DNA of 64,000 nt. It comes from Pseudomonadota bacterium (GTDB lineage: Bacteria; Pseudomonadota; Alphaproteobacteria; Rhizobiales; Rhizobiaceae). Shown one piece after another: positions 8,976-15,710 of the stretch (positions within the stretch are counted from its first letter, which is position 1; every line of letters starts with the position of its first letter). Under the pieces are notes generated by a model. That model was given only the letters and a program-made list of their open reading frames with translations. It was not told where the DNA came from and made no database searches. The position numbers and the translations under genes were made by a program. The stretch is taken from NCBI GenBank assembly GCA_020161665.1, contig JAIUPA010000016.1, positions 1 to 64,000 of the forward strand, in the 5' to 3' direction.

Positions 8976-11189
8976 ATGGCTTACAAGAACTTCACGCTTG
9001 AAACCGATGCCGATGGCATTGCCCTTGTGACCTGGGACATGCCGGACAAGTCGATGAACGTCTTCACCGCCGAGGTGATGGATGAACTGGCCGCGATCCT
9101 TGAGGCAACGGTGGCTGATGCCGCCGTCAAGGGCGTGGTCTTCACCTCGGGCAAATCCACCTTCTCCGGTGGTGCTGATCTGTCGATGATCAAGTCCATG
9201 TTTTCCTTCTACAATGAGGAAAAGCAAAAGGATGCGGACGCCGCTGCTGGCAAGCTCTTCGAACTCGTAGGCCGCATGAGCGGGCTTTACCGCCGCATCG
9301 AAACCTGCGGCAAGCCGTGGGTCGCGGCCATCAACGGCACCTGCATGGGCGGCGCGCTGGAATTGTCGCTCGCCTGCCATGGCCGTGTGGTCGCCGATGG
9401 CAAAAACGTCAAGCTGGCGCTTCCCGAAGTCAAGGTCGGCATTTTCCCCGGGGCTGGTGGCACGCAGCGTGTGGCCCGTCTCACCGATGCGCAATCGGCG
9501 CTGCAGATGATGACGACCGGCCAGTCACTGACGGGCGCCCGCGCCAAGGCCATGAACCTCGTCCATCAGGTCGTGCCTGCGGCGGAACTGGTGATGGCGG
9601 CCAAGCAGATGATCAAGGATGGGCTGAAGCCCGTGGCGCCTTGGGATGAGCGTGGCTTCAAGGTGCCGGGTGGCGGCATCTGGACACCCGCTGCCGCCCA
9701 GCTCTGGCCCGCGGCTCCGGCCATTCTGCGTCGGGAATCGGCAGGCAACTACCCGGCAGCACTCGCCATCCTGAAATGCGTCTATGAAGGCCTGCAGGTG
9801 CCGTTTGATACGGGCCTGCGCATCGAACAGCGCTATTTCACCGAGATCCTGCGCGGCAGGCCAGCCTTCGCCATGATCCGCTCGCTGTTTATTTCCATGC
9901 AGGAACTGGGCAAGGGTGCGCGTCGCCCGGCAGGCCAGCCGAAGACAGAGTTTACTAAGGTCGGCGTCGTCGGCGCGGGCTTCATGGGCGCGGCTGTCGC
10001 CTATGTGACGGCTGCGGCAGGCATTCCGGTCGTGCTGGTTGACCGCGATCAGGAAGCCGCCGACAAGGGCAAAGGCCATTGCGAGGAAACGGCCAAGGCC
10101 GCCATCGGCAAGGGCAAGATGACGCCGGATGAAGCCAAGGCCCTGCTCGACCTCATCACGCCGACGCCGGACTACTCGGCACTTTCCGATGCCACGCTCG
10201 TCATTGAAGCCGTGTTTGAAGATCGCGACGTGAAGAAGGCAGTGATTGAAAAGGTCGAGGCCGTTCTGCCGCAAGGCGCGATCTTTGCTTCGAACACCTC
10301 GACGCTGCCAATCACCGGGCTGGCGAAGAACGCCAAGCGCCCGAACGATTTCATCGGCATTCACTTCTTCTCGCCCGTCGAGAAGATGATGCTGACCGAG
10401 GTCATCCTCGGCAAGGAAACCGGCGACCGCGCTCTGGCTGTCGCGCTCGATTATGTGGCGAAGATCAAGAAGACGCCGATTGTCGTCAACGATACGCGCG
10501 GCTTCTATGTGAACCGTTGCGTGCTGCGCTACATGGCCGAAAGCTACAACATGCTCATTGAAGGTGTGCCGCCGGTGATGATCGAGAATGCCGCGAAGTT
10601 TGCGGGCATGCCGGTCGGGCCGCTCGCGCTCAACGATGAAGTGGCCATCGATCTTTCGCTGAAAATCCTCAAGGCAACCGTTGCGGACCTTGGCGAAAAG
10701 GCGATCGATCCGCGCCATCTCGAACTGGTCAGCCGTCTGGTGGAACAGGAAGGCCGCCTTGGCCGCAAGAACGCCAAGGGCTTCTATGACTACCCGCCGA
10801 AGCCTGCCAAGAAGTCGCTCTGGCCGGGGCTGAAGTCCTTCTATCCGCAGAAGAAGGCGGATGATGTGGATATGGATGTGCTCAAAGAACGCTTCCTCGC
10901 CACCATCGCGCTGGAAGCGGCCCGCACTATGGAAGAGGGTATTGTGACCGATCCGCGTGAGGCCGATGTCGGCTCCATCCTCGGCTTCGGCTTTGCGCCC
11001 TATACGGGCGGCGCGCTGTCCTACATCGACGGCATGGGGGTCAAGACCTTCGTGGCGCTGTGCGAAAAGCTCGCCAAGGACTACGGCCCGCATTTCCGCC
11101 CGACGCCGCTTCTGAAGGAGATGGCCGAAAAGGGCGAGACCTTCTATGGCCGCTTCGACCCCTATGGCGAGAAAGACATCGCCGCCTGA
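8976..11189 (+). CDS. 3-hydroxyacyl-CoA dehydrogenase / enoyl-CoA hydratase fusion (FadB/FadJ-like)
   Basis: A 737-aa bifunctional enzyme. Residues 1-300 are crotonase-like (GKSTFSGGADLSMI and GTCMGGALELSLACHGR for the oxyanion hole, PEVKVGIFPGAGGTQR). From about residue 328 comes an NAD-binding Rossmann fold (VGVVGAGFMGAAVAYVTAAA), with the dehydrogenase motif NTSTLPITGLA and the C-terminal dimerisation domains. It would hydrate enoyl-CoA and oxidise the 3-hydroxyacyl-CoA for the thiolase encoded just upstream. The ATG at 8976 follows GGCGGAGG; an in-frame start at 8958 overlaps the thiolase stop and is less likely. A GAAA-loop hairpin ends the operon. Confidence 0.92.
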   Translation: MAYKNFTLETDADGIALVTWDMPDKSMNVFTAEVMDELAAILEATVADAAVKGVVFTSGKSTFSGGADLSMIKSMFSFYNEEKQKDADAAAGKLFELVGRMSGLYRRIETCGKPWVAAINGTCMGGALELSLACHGRVVADGKNVKLALPEVKVGIFPGAGGTQRVARLTDAQSALQMMTTGQSLTGARAKAMNLVHQVVPAAELVMAAKQMIKDGLKPVAPWDERGFKVPGGGIWTPAAAQLWPAAPAILRRESAGNYPAALAILKCVYEGLQVPFDTGLRIEQRYFTEILRGRPAFAMIRSLFISMQELGKGARRPAGQPKTEFTKVGVVGAGFMGAAVAYVTAAAGIPVVLVDRDQEAADKGKGHCEETAKAAIGKGKMTPDEAKALLDLITPTPDYSALSDATLVIEAVFEDRDVKKAVIEKVEAVLPQGAIFASNTSTLPITGLAKNAKRPNDFIGIHFFSPVEKMMLTEVILGKETGDRALAVALDYVAKIKKTPIVVNDTRGFYVNRCVLRYMAESYNMLIEGVPPVMIENAAKFAGMPVGPLALNDEVAIDLSLKILKATVADLGEKAIDPRHLELVSRLVEQEGRLGRKNAKGFYDYPPKPAKKSLWPGLKSFYPQKKADDVDMDVLKERFLATIALEAARTMEEGIVTDPREADVGSILGFGFAPYTGGALSYIDGMGVKTFVALCEKLAKDYGPHFRPTPLLKEMAEKGETFYGRFDPYGEKDIAA

Positions 11190-11200
11190 TCAAACACAAA

Positions 11201-11222
11201 AAGGGCCGGGAAACCGGCCCTT
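11201..11222 (+). terminator. GAAA-loop terminator hairpin after the FadB-like gene
   Basis: Arms AAGGGCCGG and CCGGCCCTT with a GAAA loop begin 12 nt after the stop. An identical 20-nt core recurs at 11451-11470. Confidence 0.7.
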
Positions 11223-11278
11223 GAGCTTGATGACAAGCCTTGTTGCGCCATTTCCAATGGCAGAGCGGCTCTCAAGTT

Positions 11279-11418
11279 CCCCTTCTCCCCGCAGGCGGGG
11301 AGAAGGTCGCGGCAGCGGGATGAGGGGCAGAAACATGCGTGAATTCATATTTACTGGCCGCGTCATCCGCGGCTTTGCCCCTCACCCCATCCCTCTCCCC
11401 GCAAGCGGGGCGAGGGGG
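11279..11418. repeat. Paired palindromic intergenic repeat, copy 2 (units pointing away from each other)
   Basis: The same modules as the element at 7588-7699 in opposite order. The CCTTCTCCCCGC hairpin unit (11281-11328, ending TGAGGGGC) comes first. The unit GCCCCTCACC...CTCTCCCCGCAAGCGGGG (11377-11418) follows after about 48 nt. No gene lies inside. Confidence 0.75.
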
Positions 11419-11450
11419 GTAAGAGGCTGGCGACCGTTGTCAGCAGTCTG

Positions 11451-11470
11451 AGGGCCGGGAAACCGGCCCT
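11451..11470 (-). terminator. GAAA-loop terminator hairpin after the LysE gene
   Basis: AGGGCCGG-GAAA-CCGGCCCT lies 7 nt past the LysE-family stop on the minus strand. The 20-nt core is identical to 11202-11221, so the two convergent operons end at matching hairpins. Confidence 0.6.
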
Positions 11471-11477
11471 TTCTGCG

Positions 11478-12104
11478 TCAGGGGCGCAGCATCAAAAGGC
11501 GCAACCCGCCATAGCCGAAGACTACGGCCAGCGTTCCCTCGATGAAGCGGCGCGCTTTCCGATAGGCGCGGGCCATGAAGGCTGTCGAGAAAACGATGGC
11601 GTAACCGCTGAAGGTGATGGCGCCGATGGTGGCGCATCCGATCAACAGGATCGGCAGATTGGCGGCGGGTGCATCGGAACGAAGCCCCAGAGACAGAATG
11701 GCGACCCAACCCAGAATCGACTTCGGGTTGGTGAGGTGCAGCAGCACGCCCCGGCCATAAAGCTGGCGCCGGGAGGTGGTCACGTCCCCGTCCATCGTTG
11801 GTTCGCCGGAGCGCAGGGCGGCACGCCCGGCTTTCCAGGCGAGGAAGATGAGATAAAGGCCACCGCCGATGCGAAGCGCCGTCAGCGCGCCCGCATACTG
11901 CGCCAGAAGCGTCGAAATCCCGGCGGCGGCGAGCATCGCCCAAAACAGGCTGCCGGTCATGATGCCGAGCACAAGGGTCAGCGCCGCCGCGCGGCCCTGT
12001 TTCATGGCAACACCCATGATGGCCATGGTGCTGGGGCCGGGGCTCGCCACCGCCACCAGATGCGCCGCATAGACGAGCAGAAGATGGGAAATCTGCGCTG
12101 ACAT
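11478..12104 (-). CDS. LysE/RhtB family amino-acid exporter
   Basis: A 208-aa inner-membrane protein of five or six hydrophobic segments. The LysE/RhtB signature is at the N-terminus (HLVAVASPGPSTMAIMGVAM), with RIGGGLYLIFLAWKAGRAAL and LHLTNPKSILGWVAILSLGL further on. The family exports basic or neutral amino acids, homoserine lactone or related metabolites; the substrate here is unknown. The ATG at 12104 begins MSAQISHLLLVYAAHLVA and matches family length, whereas a longer open frame upstream has a different, non-conserved composition. It stands alone, between two terminators. Confidence 0.88.
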   Translation of the reverse strand: MSAQISHLLLVYAAHLVAVASPGPSTMAIMGVAMKQGRAAALTLVLGIMTGSLFWAMLAAAGISTLLAQYAGALTALRIGGGLYLIFLAWKAGRAALRSGEPTMDGDVTTSRRQLYGRGVLLHLTNPKSILGWVAILSLGLRSDAPAANLPILLIGCATIGAITFSGYAIVFSTAFMARAYRKARRFIEGTLAVVFGYGGLRLLMLRP

Positions 12105-12180
12105 GGTGGCTTTGCCCTCTTCGTTCGGCCTGCATGGGTAGGGGAGATGAGGCCCGAGAAAAGCGCGATTGGCAAGGCTG

Positions 12181-12215
12181 AAACAAAACCGCCCGCAAGC
12201 CGGAGCCTGCGGGCG
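12181..12215 (-). terminator. Intrinsic terminator of the chemoreceptor gene
   Basis: On the minus strand an 8-bp stem (CGCCCGCA/TGCGGGCG, 12190-12215) with a 10-nt loop is followed by GGTTTTGTTT. It is correctly placed downstream of the chemoreceptor stop at 12274. Confidence 0.75.
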
Positions 12216-12273
12216 ACAAAGAACAGGATCGGGAAGGCGGATCAGAACACCTGCCAGCGGACGGGCAGATGGC

Positions 12274-14082
12274 CTAGGCGCTTCGGCGCAACGCTCCCTG
12301 AGAAGCGGTTGTCTCCAGCGTGAAGGCCCCGACAAGATTGCGAAGATGGCTCGCCTCTTGTGCCAGCGACGATGCGGCGGCCGTTGCCTCTTCCACCATC
12401 GCCGCGTTCTGCTGCGTGGTCTGGTCCATCTGGTTGACGGCGACATTGATCTGCGAAAGCCCGTCGGACTGCTCACGTGACGAAAGGGCAATCGCCTGAA
12501 CATGCTGGTTGATCTCGATGATCTGCGTGCTGATGGTGCCAAGCGCGCTGCCCGCATCACGAACGAGTTTCACCCCGTTATCGACGTCGGCGGAGGAGTT
12601 CAGGATCAGCGTCTTGATCTCCTTGGCGGCCTGCGCCGAGCGCTGTGCCAGTTCACGCACTTCCTGCGCCACAACGGCAAAACCCTTGCCCGCTTCACCG
12701 GCGCGGGCTGCCTCCACCCCGGCATTCAAGGCCAGAAGGTTGGTCTGGAAGGCAATTTCATCAATCACGCCGATGATGTTGGAGATCTGGCGCGAGCTTT
12801 CCTCGATCTTGCGCATCGCCGCTTCGGCGGTGCCCACCACTGCGGCCGAAGTGGCCGCGGAAGAGTTGGCAGCATTGGCGACGATCCTCGCCTCATCGGT
12901 GCGCTTGGTGGAGTTCGCCACATTGACGGTGATTTCATCAAGGGCTGCTGCCGTTTCCTCCAGCGCTGCGGCCTGCTGTTCGGTACGGCGCGACAGATCA
13001 TTCGTGCCGTTAGCGATTTCCTGCGTCCCGTTATCCATGGAGGAAATGGCCCCCAGAATTTCGGTCAGCGTGTGGCCAAGCTGGCGCACGGACGTATTGA
13101 AATCGTGGCGCAGCGGTTCGAATTCAACGGAGAAAGGCTCGTTCAGCGCCACGGTCAGGTCGCCCTGGGCGAGACGACCAAGACCGGCGGCAAGGCCAGC
13201 GGTGGCAATCCGCAGCCGCTCAGCGGCGTCGGCTTCGGCCTTTCGCTGCATTTCCACCCGCTCGTGTTCAGTCCGCTGGCGGGCCTCTTCGGCCTCACGT
13301 TCCAGATGGATATTGGCCAGCGCCGCTTCCCGGAAGACTTCGAGCGCGTGCGCGATGGCGCCGATCTCATCCTTGTTATGGGCGTAAGGGACATCGATAT
13401 CCGTATTGCCCTTGGCCAGCGCGGTCATGCGCTCGGTGATGATTTTGAGCGGCTTGGACACCCCGCTAAAGATCAGCCAGACGGCGAGGGCGGAAATCAC
13501 AATCGCCAGACCGGCAAAGATCGACAGCAGCGCATCATTCAAGGCCTTGCTGGCGGCGGCGCTTCGATATTCCTCTTCGCCCACGCGGATCTGCAGATCG
13601 ACAAGCTCGCCGATCAGCGCGGTAATCGGATCAATCGACGGATAGAGCCGCTGCGTAACGAAATGGTCGAGCCCGTCCTTGTCATGGGCGGCCAGAATTT
13701 TCAGAAGGTCCGCCGTTGGCCCCCGGCCATGGTCGATGGCGACGCCGGCCTTCTTGGCAATCTCGGCCTCTTCGGCGGTCAGGTAAGTGGCGAGGTATTC
13801 TTTCCAGATCTTGTCCGAAACCGACAGCGCCTCCTCAATGGATTTCGATCCCTCTTCCCAACTGATCGCACCACTGCGCACCTTGTGAGAAAGATCGACA
13901 ATATTGATGGCGTAAAGGTCACCCACCCGCTTGAGGTCCTTGGCCGGAATCAGGCGGTCGCTGACAACGGTTGAGAGGGACTTCTCCATAGCGTTCATGA
14001 CGAGAAACGTGGCCACGATCGAACCGATCAAGAGGGCGACGAGCAGAAGTGTCGATGCTGTCAGTTTGAATGAAATCTTCAT
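12274..14082 (-). CDS. Methyl-accepting chemotaxis protein with four-helix-bundle sensor
   Basis: A 602-aa membrane chemoreceptor. TM1 is at the N-terminus (LLLVALLIGSIVATFLVM). A periplasmic, mainly helical sensor of about 160 residues follows and resembles the 4HB-MCP type. TM2 (LSIFAGLAIVISALAVWLIF) precedes a HAMP domain (SKPLKIITERMTALAKGN), a long charged helix and a second HAMP-like segment. The signalling hairpin has the canonical tip [20 protein letters not shown], with [18 protein letters not shown] after it. It would pass ligand signals to CheA/CheW of the che operon at 54-62 kb. No C-terminal CheR-binding pentapeptide is evident. It is monocistronic with its own terminator; a CtrA-like box lies about 50 nt upstream. 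The ligand is unknown. Confidence 0.92.
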   Translation of the reverse strand: MKISFKLTASTLLLVALLIGSIVATFLVMNAMEKSLSTVVSDRLIPAKDLKRVGDLYAINIVDLSHKVRSGAISWEEGSKSIEEALSVSDKIWKEYLATYLTAEEAEIAKKAGVAIDHGRGPTADLLKILAAHDKDGLDHFVTQRLYPSIDPITALIGELVDLQIRVGEEEYRSAAASKALNDALLSIFAGLAIVISALAVWLIFSGVSKPLKIITERMTALAKGNTDIDVPYAHNKDEIGAIAHALEVFREAALANIHLEREAEEARQRTEHERVEMQRKAEADAAERLRIATAGLAAGLGRLAQGDLTVALNEPFSVEFEPLRHDFNTSVRQLGHTLTEILGAISSMDNGTQEIANGTNDLSRRTEQQAAALEETAAALDEITVNVANSTKRTDEARIVANAANSSAATSAAVVGTAEAAMRKIEESSRQISNIIGVIDEIAFQTNLLALNAGVEAARAGEAGKGFAVVAQEVRELAQRSAQAAKEIKTLILNSSADVDNGVKLVRDAGSALGTISTQIIEINQHVQAIALSSREQSDGLSQINVAVNQMDQTTQQNAAMVEEATAAASSLAQEASHLRNLVGAFTLETTASQGALRRSA

Positions 14083-14131
14083 TGTTGATCTCCCGGGATC
14101 GAACCATGAAGAAGAATGTTGGCGCCTATGG

Positions 14132-14146
14132 TTAAATAAATGTTTA
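14132..14146 (-). promoter_or_regulatory. Candidate CtrA box upstream of the chemoreceptor
   Basis: Read on the minus strand, TAAA-N7-TTAACCAT has one mismatch in the left half of TTAA-N7-TTAAC. It ends 50 nt before the chemoreceptor ATG, where it could overlap the promoter. Confidence 0.3.
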
Positions 14147-14351
14147 GGTTGTGTTCGAGAAAGCTAAAAAACACAGCATAAAGCGTTTCAACGCTTCATT
14201 TTGACTTGAAACTGGTATTTTGCACTGCAGCAATTTTACGGAAACAGGGTCTTTGGTTGTGTTATTGAGTCGACGTATTGGGGCTTGCGCAACCTGATGC
14301 ACCCAAGGGATGCATTCGGGGCGCGCAGGAATTTATGGGGCAAACCATGTA

Positions 14352-15710
14352 TTATGGACCTGCTTTGCCAAGATGTTCTTTCAGGCTGGCAATCAGGCGC
14401 TTGGCGAGTGCCGGATAATCTTCGTCGAAATGGTGCCCGCCATTCAGGCTGATGGTTTCAATGCCAAGTGGCGCGAGTTTGGGGCAGGCGTCGCCCTCTT
14501 CCTCGCTGCCATAGAGGCATTGCAGCTTCTTCGGATCGATCTTCGCAATGACATCATGGTTGGGTATGCCATCGGTCAGATCATTCGCGCCCATGATGCT
14601 CATGACCGAGATTTCGTAATCGGCCTCGCCCGACATGGCGAGCAGTGAAATGAGGGCAACGGTATCCTTCTGGGATTGCGGCAGACGCTGATAGGCATCG
14701 GGCAGAATGTCAGAGCCGAAAGAATAGCCGATCAGCATCACCTTCTTGACGCCGAACTGGCCACGGTAATGGGAAATGATGCGCGAGAGATCGCGCGCCA
14801 CCTGCTCCTGGCTCTGCTTGCTCCAGAAATAGCGCAAGGAATCGACGCCAACGACCGGAATGCCGCTTTTCTGCATTTCCTCGCCAATTTCGGCATCGAT
14901 GTCGCGCCATCCCCCGTCACCCGAAAAGATCACAGCCATCGTATCAAGGCTTGGCTTCGCCTGGAGCACTGTCAGCGGCAGCCCCAGCGTTCCATCATCG
15001 GAAAGCGGCGTGTTGGAAAGCGTAATCAGCGTGTCGGTCAGCGTTGTTGCCGCATCCTTGCTGCTGTCCTTGATCTCGATGTCGGGCCAGGTCTTCTTCA
15101 GCGCCTCCACCGAGGCGCGCCCGGCCGCATCGGCCTTGGCCGTAAAGAGCGTGGTCATCGGGTCCGGCAGCGCCCCTTCGGTCATCGCGTAGACCTTGCG
15201 GTCGCCCTTCACCTGCTTGTTGGCGGGGGTGCAGAATTCCTTCTCGGTGTTTGGAATGCCCTCCAGCGGATCAACGGCAATGGTCGCACGAACCGTGGCA
15301 GGCGGCGTTTGCGATGCCATGGCGATGGCCAGAGCGCCGCCTTCGCCAATGCCTGCGATGATCGGCTTCTGGTAGGTCGCAACGCCAAAGTCGCGCTCGA
15401 TCTGCTGAGTTGCATATTCCACGTCGGAGATCGTGTAGATGCAATCATCCGCATAGGTGGAGAACGCCTTCAGATAGGCTGGAAAATCGATGCCGATGAC
15501 AATGGCGCCGTTATCGGCAAGCTTTGCGGCCATGGCGTCCTCGTTGGCACCCCATCCGGCGGCATCGGAAATCAGCACAACGGAAGATTTGATCTCGCCC
15601 GCCGGTTTGCTCAGATGCGGCTGCGGCATGATTTCAAGGTCGAGCGCGTCGGCCATGGCCGTCATGGGCGCAAGCGTTGCCGCGAGCAGAAATGCGGTGC
15701 GTTTCATCAT
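14352..15710 (-). CDS. acvB: AcvB/VirJ family periplasmic protein (lysyl-phosphatidylglycerol hydrolase type)
   Basis: A 452-aa exported alpha/beta-hydrolase-like protein with a signal peptide (MMKRTAFLLAATLAPMTAMA). The C-terminal VirJ domain contains VIFSGDGGWRDIDAEIGEEM and the nucleophile elbow GYSFGSD (Ser330). Family knowledge: AcvB is chromosomal, homologous to VirJ of Agrobacterium Ti plasmids, and reported to hydrolyse lysyl-phosphatidylglycerol made by LpiA/MprF. The start overlaps the lpiA stop (ATGA), so synthesis and turnover of the lipid are coupled in one transcript. In rhizobia this pair has been linked to acid tolerance and host interaction. Confidence 0.88.
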   Translation of the reverse strand: MMKRTAFLLAATLAPMTAMADALDLEIMPQPHLSKPAGEIKSSVVLISDAAGWGANEDAMAAKLADNGAIVIGIDFPAYLKAFSTYADDCIYTISDVEYATQQIERDFGVATYQKPIIAGIGEGGALAIAMASQTPPATVRATIAVDPLEGIPNTEKEFCTPANKQVKGDRKVYAMTEGALPDPMTTLFTAKADAAGRASVEALKKTWPDIEIKDSSKDAATTLTDTLITLSNTPLSDDGTLGLPLTVLQAKPSLDTMAVIFSGDGGWRDIDAEIGEEMQKSGIPVVGVDSLRYFWSKQSQEQVARDLSRIISHYRGQFGVKKVMLIGYSFGSDILPDAYQRLPQSQKDTVALISLLAMSGEADYEISVMSIMGANDLTDGIPNHDVIAKIDPKKLQCLYGSEEEGDACPKLAPLGIETISLNGGHHFDEDYPALAKRLIASLKEHLGKAGP

